A stretch of 64,000 nt of DNA. Source: Cytophagaceae bacterium. GTDB taxonomy: Bacteria > Bacteroidota > Bacteroidia > Cytophagales > Spirosomataceae. The translations under genes and the position numbers were made by a program. Shown piece after piece: positions 53,306 to 62,227 of this stretch. A model generated the notes under the pieces. That model searched no databases and was not told the origin of the DNA. It was given only the letters and a program-made list of their open reading frames with translations. The stretch is from contig JAIXWL010000010.1 of NCBI GenBank assembly GCA_027491315.1, forward strand, positions 1 to 64,000, in the 5' to 3' direction. Position 1 is the first letter of the stretch; each line of letters opens with the position of its first letter.

Positions 53306-53864
53306 TGTCAAATTTGACAGGGATGACAGGTTTTTCATCGTAGGATTTGGCATTGAAGATGGAATCAACCACCGCCATACCTTTGGTTACTTTGCCAAAT
53401 ACCACGTATTTCTTATAAAACCTTGCTGCTTGTTCGGTATCAGTAACGATAAAAAATTCACTTGGTGAAGAGGCTTGCTCAGGATTTCCTTCATCATAGC
53501 GCGCCATGGCTAAACTACCACGAACGGGCTTAAGGTCATCGATGTATTCTGCAGGAACTAAATAATTCAATCGGTCACGATACTCCCCTCCTCCTTGTAT
53601 ACCTGTCACATACACGATACGATAAAAATACCGATCTTCGAAATAGCCCATTTTAACCAAACGAATAAAATTCAAGCGGTGTAAAGGAGTACGGGCATCG
53701 AGCTCCATTTCAAAGTCCCCCAATCGGGTTGAGACTAGTACTTTATTTTCTGTCCATTGGTCAGCCCCTTTTTGTAAAGATTCTTTGACATGAACGGGAT
53801 CCAAATTCCAATTTGATTGGCAGGAAAACAGACCTACAATAAACAATAATAAAAATAGACGCAT
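53289..53864 (-). CDS. Cyclophilin-type peptidyl-prolyl isomerase lipoprotein
   Basis: 191 residues. Lipoprotein signal (MRLFLLLFIVGLFSC), then one cyclophilin domain: VLVSTRLGDFEMEL, HRLNFIRLVKMGYFEDRYFYRIV, GSLAMARYDEGNPEQASSPSEFFIV and VFGKVTKGMAVVDSIFN. Some active-site residues (the usual FHRV) are altered to FYRIV, so activity may be low. Probably periplasmic folding factor. A terminator of the upstream MFS gene precedes it. Confidence 0.88.
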   Translation of the reverse strand: MRLFLLLFIVGLFSCQSNWNLDPVHVKESLQKGADQWTENKVLVSTRLGDFEMELDARTPLHRLNFIRLVKMGYFEDRYFYRIVYVTGIQGGGEYRDRLNYLVPAEYIDDLKPVRGSLAMARYDEGNPEQASSPSEFFIVTDTEQAARFYKKYVVFGKVTKGMAVVDSIFNAKSYDEKPVIPVKFDIKVLP

Positions 53865-53890
53865 AAAAAAAGGGGGCCTTAAAGCCCCCT
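53864..53890 (-). terminator. Terminator after the MFS transporter gene
   Basis: Stem agggggc/gccccct with a six-base loop (53871-53890), followed on the minus strand by seven Ts. It lies 21 bases past the stop at 53912 and directly before the cyclophilin start. Confidence 0.88.
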
Positions 53891-53911
53891 AAATTAATTC
53901 AAATATCTGAT

Positions 53912-55123
53912 TTATGCAGAATGGTTTACTTTCTTTCCAAAGAAGTATAATCCCACAAAAGCTACAATTAAAATAGCTGGGAAGATCAACATATTAGAAA
54001 GAGTCGCTTGACCAGCGGCTAAATCAGCAGCATCACCCGCTAAACCTGTAGCTTCTGCTGCAATTTTATTTTCTTGAATCCACGCTCCGATGATTGGTTG
54101 GAACATAGAAGAAGAGAACATTCCGATACCACCTAAAATGGATAATCCTAGGGCTCCAGTTTGAGGCATAGTTTCACTAACATAGCCTAACATGTTTGGC
54201 CAGAAATAGCAAATACCTAATGCAAAGAATACAGCTGCTACATAAAGCATAGAACCATCCATGGTAGACATCATGTATAAACCAATTACTCCGAAGATGG
54301 CTGAACCTAAAAGTACCCCTACTGTATTTAACTTATGAATGATAGGACCTGCGAAATAACGACCAACAGCCATTAATCCAGTTACAAGTGCTAAAATTAG
54401 CATTGGGCTTGCACCAGCTTTCGCCAAGATTGGACCTACCCATTGCTGAGGACCAAATTCAGAAATAGCAGTTAATGCCATACAAGCAGCCATGAATAAA
54501 TACAATGGATTTAGCATTGCTTTGAAACTATCTAAGGCATTTTCAGCACCAGCACGTGGCTTAGGGAAAGCTTGACCGTAGAATAATATCGCATAAATAG
54601 CTGTAGGTATTAAGATTACCCAGATTTGCGCCTGCCATGACATTGACGCATCTGTCATAAATTTAGAAATCAATGAACCAATCACAATACCACCTGGGAA
54701 CCACATGTGGAAACGGTTCAATTTGCTATTGAAGTCCAATCCAGAATAAGAATCGGCGATCATTGGATTACAAGCGGCTTCTGTACAACCGTTTCCTAAA
54801 CCAATTAAAAGAGTTGAAATTAATAGGGTATTGTAATCAACCGCATAAATAGTTAATAAAATACCAATAGCGTGAGCGATCAAAGCGATTTGCATGATCA
54901 ATTTAGGACCAATGGCTGAATAGAAAACCCCACCAAGAATCATGGATATTGGGAAACCTAAGAACCACATTTGATTGATATGTCCTAATTGGACAGTATC
55001 TAAGTTTAATTCTGCTCCTAACTGAGTTAGAATACCTGCTCTAATGCTAAAAGAGAAGGCCGTTGTGATAAGCGCAAAGCAACTAGCATAGAACAAGCGA
55101 TTTGCATTAATGGTTTGACTCAT
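53912..55123 (-). CDS. MFS transporter of a sugar-catabolic cluster
   Basis: 403 residues with about twelve helices. Motifs include GHINQMWFLGFPISMILGG in helix 2, IADSYSGLDFNSKLNRFHMW (typical of the FucP/nucleoside-like branch of MFS) and PLYLFMAACMALTAISEFGPQQWVG. It diverges from two Gfo/Idh/MocA dehydrogenases and a TIM-barrel isomerase, so it is the probable importer of their substrate, a sugar or polyol. It has its own terminator. Confidence 0.88.
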   Translation of the reverse strand: MSQTINANRLFYASCFALITTAFSFSIRAGILTQLGAELNLDTVQLGHINQMWFLGFPISMILGGVFYSAIGPKLIMQIALIAHAIGILLTIYAVDYNTLLISTLLIGLGNGCTEAACNPMIADSYSGLDFNSKLNRFHMWFPGGIVIGSLISKFMTDASMSWQAQIWVILIPTAIYAILFYGQAFPKPRAGAENALDSFKAMLNPLYLFMAACMALTAISEFGPQQWVGPILAKAGASPMLILALVTGLMAVGRYFAGPIIHKLNTVGVLLGSAIFGVIGLYMMSTMDGSMLYVAAVFFALGICYFWPNMLGYVSETMPQTGALGLSILGGIGMFSSSMFQPIIGAWIQENKIAAEATGLAGDAADLAAGQATLSNMLIFPAILIVAFVGLYFFGKKVNHSA

Positions 55124-55336
55124 AGTTGTTTAGATTTAGTTAAAGGGTGAAACAACGTTTTTTCTTGAAAAATTAAAAATTAACATTAGAAAAATCATGT
55201 CAAAAAAACGAAAAGATTTTCAAAGTTTCCTATTAAATTGAAAATATTTTTAATATTTCATTAATTCTACAGCGCTATTGGCTCAAATTAGTATATTTAG
55301 AGTCAATTTTTTAAAAAAATCTAAATCAATATAAAT

Positions 55337-56533
55337 ATGATTCAGGGAGGTTCTTCTACACAGGCAAAAAACCGTCAAGGCAGAAAAATCCGCATGGGGA
55401 TGATTGGTGGTAGTCTAGAAGCATTTATTGGAGCTGTGCACCGTCGTGGTTCTCAATTAGATGGAGAAATAGAATTGGTTTGTGGAGCATTCAGTTCTAG
55501 TGCTGAAAAGTCCAAAGCCACAGGTGAGGCATTATACTTAGATGCTAGTCGAGTTTATGGGTCATATGAAGAAATGATCCTCAAGGAAAAAACATTACCA
55601 GAAGGTGAACGCATGGATTTTGTATCCATCGTAACGCCCAACCACTTACATTTCCCGGCTGCTAAAATGGCCTTAGAAAATGGATTTCATGTGGTTTGTG
55701 ATAAGCCTGCTACCTTAAACTTGGCAGAAGCTAAGGAGTTAAAGAAAATTATAGATGCTACTGGATTGATTTTTGCATTGACCCATAATTATACGGGATA
55801 TCCGATGATTAAAGAAGCCAAGCACTTAGTCGATTCTGGGGAATTAGGAGAAATCCGCAAAGTGATTGTGGAATATCCACAAGGTTGGTTAATTGATTTG
55901 GTAGAAGCGACGGGGCAAAAACAAGCGGCTTGGAGAACTGATCCGGCTCGTTGTGGAGCTGCCGGAGCAATTGGCGACATTGGTACACATGCCGAAAATT
56001 TAGCTGAATACATTACCGGATTACATATTGAAGAATTATGTGCGGATTTAACCATTTTTGTGGAAGGCAGACAATTAGATGATGATGGAAATATCTTAAT
56101 TCATTACAATAATGGTGCCCGCGGTGTTTTACATTGCAGTCAAATTTGCAATGGTGAAGAAAACGATTTAAACATTCGTGTATATGGCTCCAAAGCTGGT
56201 ATCGTTTGGCATCAAATGGACCCTAATACCTTAATCATTAAGTCTAGAGATGGAGGTAGTAGAACCATAAGGACCAATGTGGGTAGTTTATCTGCACAAG
56301 CCCAAGCACATACCCGTCAGCCAGCAGGACACCCGGAGGGTTACGTAGAAACCTTTGCTAATATTTACCGGAATTTCGCTTTTGCACTTCGTGCTCATTG
56401 GGAAGGTAAAGAACAAGATCCCTTATATGATTTCCCAGGAATTGATGAGGGAATCAAGGGAATGGCATTCATAGAAAATGTAGTTAGATCGTCTAAAGAC
56501 AATACAAATAAGTGGACCAAATTTGAAATTTAA
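55337..56533 (+). CDS. Gfo/Idh/MocA oxidoreductase (398 aa)
   Basis: N-terminal Rossmann fold (MGMIGGSLEAFIGAVHR), NHLHFPAAKMALENGFHVVCDKPATLNLAEA with the catalytic lysine of the KP motif, and the substrate-domain stretch AAGAIGDIGTHAENLAEYITGL. It oxidises or reduces a sugar or polyol with NAD(P). It precedes a second dehydrogenase of the same family by 11 bases. Preceded by 213 bases of AT-rich promoter region facing the MFS gene. Confidence 0.92.
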   Translation: MIQGGSSTQAKNRQGRKIRMGMIGGSLEAFIGAVHRRGSQLDGEIELVCGAFSSSAEKSKATGEALYLDASRVYGSYEEMILKEKTLPEGERMDFVSIVTPNHLHFPAAKMALENGFHVVCDKPATLNLAEAKELKKIIDATGLIFALTHNYTGYPMIKEAKHLVDSGELGEIRKVIVEYPQGWLIDLVEATGQKQAAWRTDPARCGAAGAIGDIGTHAENLAEYITGLHIEELCADLTIFVEGRQLDDDGNILIHYNNGARGVLHCSQICNGEENDLNIRVYGSKAGIVWHQMDPNTLIIKSRDGGSRTIRTNVGSLSAQAQAHTRQPAGHPEGYVETFANIYRNFAFALRAHWEGKEQDPLYDFPGIDEGIKGMAFIENVVRSSKDNTNKWTKFEI

Positions 56534-56544
56534 TATAGAATAAC

Positions 56545-57690
56545 ATGACAAAAATTAAAGTTGGAATCGTAGGAACGGGTTTTATTGGACCTGCTCATAT
56601 TGAGGCATTAAGACGATTACCGAATGTGGAGGTAGCTGCGCTTTGTGAAGTTACCATTGAATTAGCTGAAGCTAAGGCAAAACAATTGGGTATTCCCCGT
56701 TGGTATACATTCGACGAATTAATGAAGCAGGATGACATAGCTTGTGTACACATTTGTACACCAAACTTCTTACACTATTCTCAGTCGAAAGCAGCCTTAT
56801 TAGCTGGAAAACATGTGGTTTGTGAAAAACCTTTGGCAAAAGACCTTCATGAGGCAGAGGAGTTAGTGGAGTTAGCTACCAAGTCAGGTAAGGTGAATGC
56901 TGTTCATTTCAATTTACGTTACTATCCTTTGGTACGTCAAATGAAAACCATGCGTGAAAAAGGTGATCTTGGTGAGGTTTATTCTATCATTGGTTCTTAT
57001 TTACAAGATTGGTTGTTTTATGAAACAGATTACAACTGGCGTTTGGAACCAGATAAATCAGGAGATTCTAGAGCCATTGCCGATATTGGTTCACACCTCA
57101 TGGATATCATTGAGTACATTACAGGTTTGAAGACGGTAGAAGTGATGGCCGATTTTAATACGGTACATACTACACGTAAAAAACCGTTGAAAGCTATTGA
57201 AACATATTCAGGTAAGATGCTTCAGCCAGAAGATTATGCGGATGTGAATATTACTACAGAAGACCATGCCAACGTACTTTTACGTTTTGACAATGGAAAT
57301 CGTGGTTCCATTACGGTTTCTCAGGTTTCGGCTGGACGTAAAAACCAATTGAAATTAGAGATCTCTGGTTCAAAGAAAACCTTTGCTTGGAATTCAGAAG
57401 CGCCCAATGAAGTTTGGTTAGGTAATAGAGACCAAGCAAATCAAGTATTAATGCGAGATCCATCCCTAGCCTATCCAGAAGCATCTGCGATTATGACTTT
57501 CCCTGGAGGACATAATGAAGGATTCCCAGATACTTCTAAGCAATTATTCAAGGAAGTTTATGCGGCTATTGAGCAAGGTAAGCAACCTGAAAAGCCTAGC
57601 TATCCAACTTTTGCGGATGGGTATCGTGAATTATTAATTTGTGAAAAAATTCTTGAAAGTACCCGCAAACAAGCGTGGGTTAAAATTTAA
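56545..57690 (+). CDS. Gfo/Idh/MocA oxidoreductase (381 aa)
   Basis: A second, distinct family member: VGIVGTGFIGPAHIEALRRL, CTPNFLHYSQSKAALLAGKHVVCEKPLAKDL with the catalytic EKP, and RAIADIGSHLMDIIEYITGL. It is only loosely similar to its neighbour, so not a recent duplication. Five bases before the TIM-barrel gene. Two dehydrogenases plus an isomerase suggest oxidation, rearrangement and reduction of one sugar, as in keto-sugar routes; this is inference. Confidence 0.93.
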   Translation: MTKIKVGIVGTGFIGPAHIEALRRLPNVEVAALCEVTIELAEAKAKQLGIPRWYTFDELMKQDDIACVHICTPNFLHYSQSKAALLAGKHVVCEKPLAKDLHEAEELVELATKSGKVNAVHFNLRYYPLVRQMKTMREKGDLGEVYSIIGSYLQDWLFYETDYNWRLEPDKSGDSRAIADIGSHLMDIIEYITGLKTVEVMADFNTVHTTRKKPLKAIETYSGKMLQPEDYADVNITTEDHANVLLRFDNGNRGSITVSQVSAGRKNQLKLEISGSKKTFAWNSEAPNEVWLGNRDQANQVLMRDPSLAYPEASAIMTFPGGHNEGFPDTSKQLFKEVYAAIEQGKQPEKPSYPTFADGYRELLICEKILESTRKQAWVKI

Positions 57691-57695
57691 TAACT

Positions 57696-58748
57696 ATGCA
57701 AACCATTAAAGGACCAGCTATATTTTTAGCCCAATTCATGGGTGACCAGGCTCCATTCAATTCCTTAGACGGAATAAGCACCTGGGCTGCGGGATTAGGA
57801 TATAAAGGAGTTCAAATTCCTTCTTGGGATCCACGCTGTATTGATTTACAGAAAGCAGCTGAATCAAAAACATATTGCGACGAATTGAAAGGCATGTTAG
57901 CCGCCAAGGGCTTGCAAATAACAGAACTTTCGACGCATTTACAGGGACAATTAGTAGCTGTAAATCCGGCTTATGACATCATGTTTGATGGATTTGCTCC
58001 GGATTCTGTCAAAGGTAATCCAAAAGCAAGAACAGAATGGGCCGTTCAACAATTGATGTATGCCGCTAAAGCATCTGAAAATTTAGGTTTACATGCACAT
58101 GCTACTTTCTCTGGCGCATTGATGTGGCATACCGTTTATCCTTGGCCGCAGCGTCCTGCTGGATTAGTAGAGCAAGGATTCGCAGAATTGGCACGTCGCT
58201 GGACACCAATCCTAAATAAATTTGATGAGTGTGGGGTAGATCTTTGTTACGAAATTCATCCTGGCGAAGATTTACATGACGGTGTTTCCTATGAAATGTT
58301 TTTAGAGGCAGTTAAAGGACATAAGCGTGCCAATTTATTGTATGATCCATCTCACTTTGTATTACAAGCCATGGATTATAAACAATACATTGATTTTTAT
58401 CATGAACGTATCAAAATGTTCCATGTAAAGGATGCTGAGTTTAACCCAACAGGTAAACAAGGAGTTTATGGAGGATATCAGTCATGGGTAAACCGTGCAG
58501 GTAGATTCCGTTCATTAGGAGATGGCCAAGTTGATTTCAAAAGCATATTCTCTAAATTAACTCAATACGGATACGAAGGTTGGGCTGTTTTAGAATGGGA
58601 ATGCTGCATCAAAGATCCAGTACAAGGCGCTACAGAAGGTGCTCCATTCATTGCTAACCACATTATCAAAGCTACTGAAAAAGTATTTGATGATTTTGCA
58701 GGTGGTGGTGCTGATGTAGAATTCAACAAGCGTGTATTAGGATTATAA
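57696..58748 (+). CDS. Sugar phosphate isomerase/epimerase-like TIM barrel (350 aa)
   Basis: No Tat signal, unlike the two other TIM barrels in this window, so cytoplasmic. Metal-site candidates are CYEIHPGEDLHDG, LLYDPSHFVLQ, KMFHVKDAEF and AVLEWECC, the E-D-H-E pattern of the superfamily. It is last in the cluster with the two dehydrogenases. Likely to isomerise, epimerise or cleave a sugar intermediate. Substrate not readable. Confidence 0.9.
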   Translation: MQTIKGPAIFLAQFMGDQAPFNSLDGISTWAAGLGYKGVQIPSWDPRCIDLQKAAESKTYCDELKGMLAAKGLQITELSTHLQGQLVAVNPAYDIMFDGFAPDSVKGNPKARTEWAVQQLMYAAKASENLGLHAHATFSGALMWHTVYPWPQRPAGLVEQGFAELARRWTPILNKFDECGVDLCYEIHPGEDLHDGVSYEMFLEAVKGHKRANLLYDPSHFVLQAMDYKQYIDFYHERIKMFHVKDAEFNPTGKQGVYGGYQSWVNRAGRFRSLGDGQVDFKSIFSKLTQYGYEGWAVLEWECCIKDPVQGATEGAPFIANHIIKATEKVFDDFAGGGADVEFNKRVLGL

Positions 58749-58760
58749 GAATAATATCCA

Positions 58761-58833
58761 TTCATGCTTTTACCAGCTTTTTTGCTTAACGCTGTCAAGG
58801 TTCCAAACCTTGACAGCGTTGTAAAAGCATGAA
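58761..58833. repeat. Nested hairpin around TGTCA-core palindrome, copy 3
   Basis: An outer inverted repeat ttcatgcttttac (58761-58773) and gtaaaagcatgaa (58821-58833) encloses the palindrome 58788-58820, which has 15-base arms (aacgctgtcaaggtt and complement) around cca. An unpaired stretch of 14 bases lies on the left side. It lies 12 bases past the TIM-barrel stop. Confidence 0.85.
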
Positions 58834-58947
58834 CGATTTTAAATACAATTAAATTATCTTATTCCAAGAATTACCAACTAACTGATTTTTACAGTTAATT
58901 ATCAATTCCAAGAAGTCTTTTTTGATCTAAATTCCCTAGCTTTCGGC

Positions 58948-58980
58948 AAGGCTGTCAGCGTTTGAAACGCTGACAGCCTT
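58948..58980. repeat. TGTCA-core palindrome, copy 4
   Basis: Perfect 16-base arms (aaggctgtcagcgttt and its complement) around one g. It lies 13 bases past the dnaG stop in the 245-base convergent gap that also holds copy 3. No T-run on either strand. Confidence 0.9.
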
Positions 58981-58993
58981 AAGGGGGAAAAGG

Positions 58994-60958
58994 CTATTTT
59001 TCAATAACCGTTCCCAATTCCTGGGAAATATTTTTTTGTATTTCTTTATAATGTATAAAATCCAGCAATAAGGCATTCATATCTTCAGGGTCCCCTTGAA
59101 ATGATTCCATTTTAGCTAAGGTTTCATGTAAATGCTGATCATTATAAACCTTACGCAAGCGCAATACATTTTTGAAAGCTAAATCTTCCAGCATTTCATC
59201 TTCCGACTTAACCCGAATATCATGTTTGTCTTTCCAAACATCTGATAAACTATGTTTACCCGCACTGATATCGATGGCAAACTTTTGAATATCTTCATTT
59301 TGATGATGTAGGTAAAACTCAGGACCAGGGAATCTATGTTGATTAAACTCACTTTTACAAATTTCAAGTATCTCCTCAAATAAAGGGGTTTGAAAATGCG
59401 TTCCTTCCAACTCTTCTATCAAATACTGCATCAGTGTTACACCCGGTGCCTTGGTTGGACTGATCTCCAAATGACCAAAACTTACCAAGAGGCGAATGCA
59501 CTCTGATTCTTGATAATAGGCTAAATTGGTTTGGGTTTCCGTAGCAACTTGACCTGTTGGCTCTATGATTTCCTGAATCTCTTGCCATTGTTGGTTGGAA
59601 ATCGATTCCGATGATGAAGCTCCGGCTGCCCCCCTTTGTTTCAGATTTTTTAAATGGATTTTATTTAATTCAGCCAACAATACATCCTCATCCAAGCGCA
59701 TCAATGAAGCCGTTTTCTGAACGAATAAACTGCGTTGAATGGCGTCTGGAATCTTAGAAATACTCTGAACCATTTCTTTTATTAATTCCGCACGCTTAAA
59801 TGGATCATCTCCAGCTTCCTTCAAAAACAAATTGGCTTGAAAGGATATAATATCTTTAGATTCTGATTTGATATAATCCAAAAATGCCTCAAAACCCACT
59901 TTTCTCACATAACTATCTGGATCTTGGCCTTCCGGAAAAACCACTAAATTTACTTGCAATCCTTCTTCCAAAATCAAATCCATTCCTCGCAGGGCTGCTT
60001 TTATACCCGCTGCATCTCCGTCATATAAAACGGTTACATGTTGGGTAAATCGACCAATCAGTCGGATTTGTTCCATAGTCAACGAAGTACCAGAAGAAGC
60101 TACCACATTTTTAATCCCGGCTTGATGCAAAGAAATAACATCGGTATATCCTTCAACTAAATAACAAATATCTTTAGCTCGAATTTCATTTTTGGCTTGA
60201 GAAATACCATACAGTGTAGCTGATTTATGGTAAACTTCTGTCTCTGGAGAGTTTAGGTATTTGGCTTGGTTCTTGGTATCGGATTTTAAAATTCGAGCCC
60301 CAAAAGCAATCACTTTTCCGGCCACACTGTGGATGGGGAATATTACTCGATTTCGAAAGCGATCATATACTTTACCCTCGTCATTTTTTTGAGTAACTAA
60401 ACCCGCTTTTTCAATGATTTCTTGACTAAAGCCTTGCTTAATAGCCGTTTTATAAAATATATCCCATGATTCGGGACTATAGCCTAAATCAAATGTTTGT
60501 AAAGTCGAATCGGAAAATCCTCTTTCCTTGAAATAAGGAATAGCAATTGATTTACCTTCAGGCGTTTCGAATAACTGCTTTTTGAAAAACTCTTTGGCAT
60601 ATTCCAAAATAATTAAGAGACTCTCTCGCTCATTTTGACGAAGGATTTGATCATCGGACAATTCTTCTTCCTGAATATCGATACCATATTTTTTGGCCAA
60701 ATGACGTAAGGCTTCGCCATAACCTAAACCCTCAATATCCATGATGAAACGTACCGAATCACCTGCCTTACCACAACCAAAACATTTATAAATTCCTTTG
60801 CTTGGAGAAATAGAAAAAGATGGAGTCTTTTCGCCATGAAATGGACAACAAGCCCAATAATTCGCACCTTTCTTTTTAACTGTCACATAATCTCCCACCA
60901 CGTCCGCAACTGCGGCCGCTTGTTTGATTCGTTCGACGGTTTCCGGATCAATGCGCAT
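58994..60958 (-). CDS. dnaG: DNA primase
   Basis: 654 residues. Zinc-binding domain (CCPFHGEKTPSFSISPSKG then YKCFGCGKAGD), RNA-polymerase core with TOPRIM motif CYLVEGYTDVISLHQAG and the acidic TVLYDGDAAGIKAALRG, and a C-terminal helicase-binding region. Normal size. nupC lies four bases upstream. Confidence 0.96.
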   Translation of the reverse strand: MRIDPETVERIKQAAAVADVVGDYVTVKKKGANYWACCPFHGEKTPSFSISPSKGIYKCFGCGKAGDSVRFIMDIEGLGYGEALRHLAKKYGIDIQEEELSDDQILRQNERESLLIILEYAKEFFKKQLFETPEGKSIAIPYFKERGFSDSTLQTFDLGYSPESWDIFYKTAIKQGFSQEIIEKAGLVTQKNDEGKVYDRFRNRVIFPIHSVAGKVIAFGARILKSDTKNQAKYLNSPETEVYHKSATLYGISQAKNEIRAKDICYLVEGYTDVISLHQAGIKNVVASSGTSLTMEQIRLIGRFTQHVTVLYDGDAAGIKAALRGMDLILEEGLQVNLVVFPEGQDPDSYVRKVGFEAFLDYIKSESKDIISFQANLFLKEAGDDPFKRAELIKEMVQSISKIPDAIQRSLFVQKTASLMRLDEDVLLAELNKIHLKNLKQRGAAGASSSESISNQQWQEIQEIIEPTGQVATETQTNLAYYQESECIRLLVSFGHLEISPTKAPGVTLMQYLIEELEGTHFQTPLFEEILEICKSEFNQHRFPGPEFYLHHQNEDIQKFAIDISAGKHSLSDVWKDKHDIRVKSEDEMLEDLAFKNVLRLRKVYNDQHLHETLAKMESFQGDPEDMNALLLDFIHYKEIQKNISQELGTVIEK

Positions 60959-60962
60959 CTTA

Positions 60963-62201
60963 CTATAATAATAAACCTGCTAGGGTAGCGGACAAATAAC
61001 TAGCTAGGGTTCCGGCAATCAATGCTTTAAAACCTAGTTTTGCTAAATCACTTCTGCGGGATGGAGCCAATTCACCGATTCCACCTATTTGAATAGCGAC
61101 TGAACTAAAATTTGCAAAACCACATAATGCAAAACTGGTAATCGCTATGGTTTTAGGATCCAAGGTATCTTTTACCTTCATCATATCTAAATAGGCCACA
61201 AACTCATTTACCACCATCTTCTTCCCCATTAATGCACCAGCAACTTCGATATCAGCCGAAGGAACTCCCATGGCAAAGGCAAAAACAGAAAATAATTTTC
61301 CAAGCAATAAATTCATCGACAAGGTGGGCATACCAACCCAATTCCCAATATGTCCCAATCCTAAATCCACTAGGGCAATTAATGCAATAAAACCGATTAA
61401 CATGGCTATCACATTCAATCCTACTTTCAATCCTTCACTAGCTCCCGCGGCAATAGCATCCACTAAATTGGCATGAGATTTTTGTTTTTCTAATTTAACC
61501 GCTCCCTCTGTTTCAGATTTTTCTGTTTCTGGGAATATAATTTTAGAAATCACCAAAGCTCCCGGAGCAGCCATTAAACTAGCCGCTAATAAATATGCTG
61601 CAGGAACACCCAAAGAAATATATACTGCCATAACCCCACCAGCAATACAGGCAAAACTACCCGTCATGGAAGCCATAAGCTCACTATTCGTCATATTTTT
61701 CAAATAAGGCTTAATCATAATTTGTGCCTCCACTTGACCTACAAAAGTAGATGCCACGTTCGACAAGGCTTCCGCACCACTAACACCCATCAGCCAATGA
61801 ACAACTTTACCTATGGCGGCTACCACGCGTTGTAAAATTCCTAAATGGTAAAACATATTGACCAACACCGCCACAAAAATGATGGTGGGAACCACTTTAA
61901 AAAAGAAGATATAATCATTTCCTGAACCAAAAGCTTTTGACATCAAATCTCGATTCACCAATGATCCAAAGACAAATTGTGCACCCTTATCTGCTTGACC
62001 TAATAAGGTATTGATGGAATCACCTAACCATTGGAAAATGGCTTGACCAGTATCTGTCTTCAGGATAAAAACCGCTAAAAAAATCTGTAATAGTAAACCT
62101 ACACCCACCGTCCGATAATTAATCGCCTTGCGGTTATTGGACATTAAAAATGAAACTCCTAGAATTAAAACAATCCCCAATAGCCCCGTAAATCTTTCCA
62201 T
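60963..62201 (-). CDS. nupC: NupC-type concentrative nucleoside transporter
   Basis: 412 residues with eight or more helices. Family motifs are the GVSGAEALSNVASTFVGQVEAQIMIKPYL stretch near residue 140-170, LMASMTGSFACIAGGVMAVYI and FALCGFANFSSVAIQIGGIGELAPSRR near the end. Imports nucleosides with sodium or protons. Next to dnaG with four bases between them, so probably co-transcribed. Confidence 0.93.
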   Translation of the reverse strand: MERFTGLLGIVLILGVSFLMSNNRKAINYRTVGVGLLLQIFLAVFILKTDTGQAIFQWLGDSINTLLGQADKGAQFVFGSLVNRDLMSKAFGSGNDYIFFFKVVPTIIFVAVLVNMFYHLGILQRVVAAIGKVVHWLMGVSGAEALSNVASTFVGQVEAQIMIKPYLKNMTNSELMASMTGSFACIAGGVMAVYISLGVPAAYLLAASLMAAPGALVISKIIFPETEKSETEGAVKLEKQKSHANLVDAIAAGASEGLKVGLNVIAMLIGFIALIALVDLGLGHIGNWVGMPTLSMNLLLGKLFSVFAFAMGVPSADIEVAGALMGKKMVVNEFVAYLDMMKVKDTLDPKTIAITSFALCGFANFSSVAIQIGGIGELAPSRRSDLAKLGFKALIAGTLASYLSATLAGLLL

Positions 62202-62227
62202 AATGATATATTGATGTTGATGTATGC

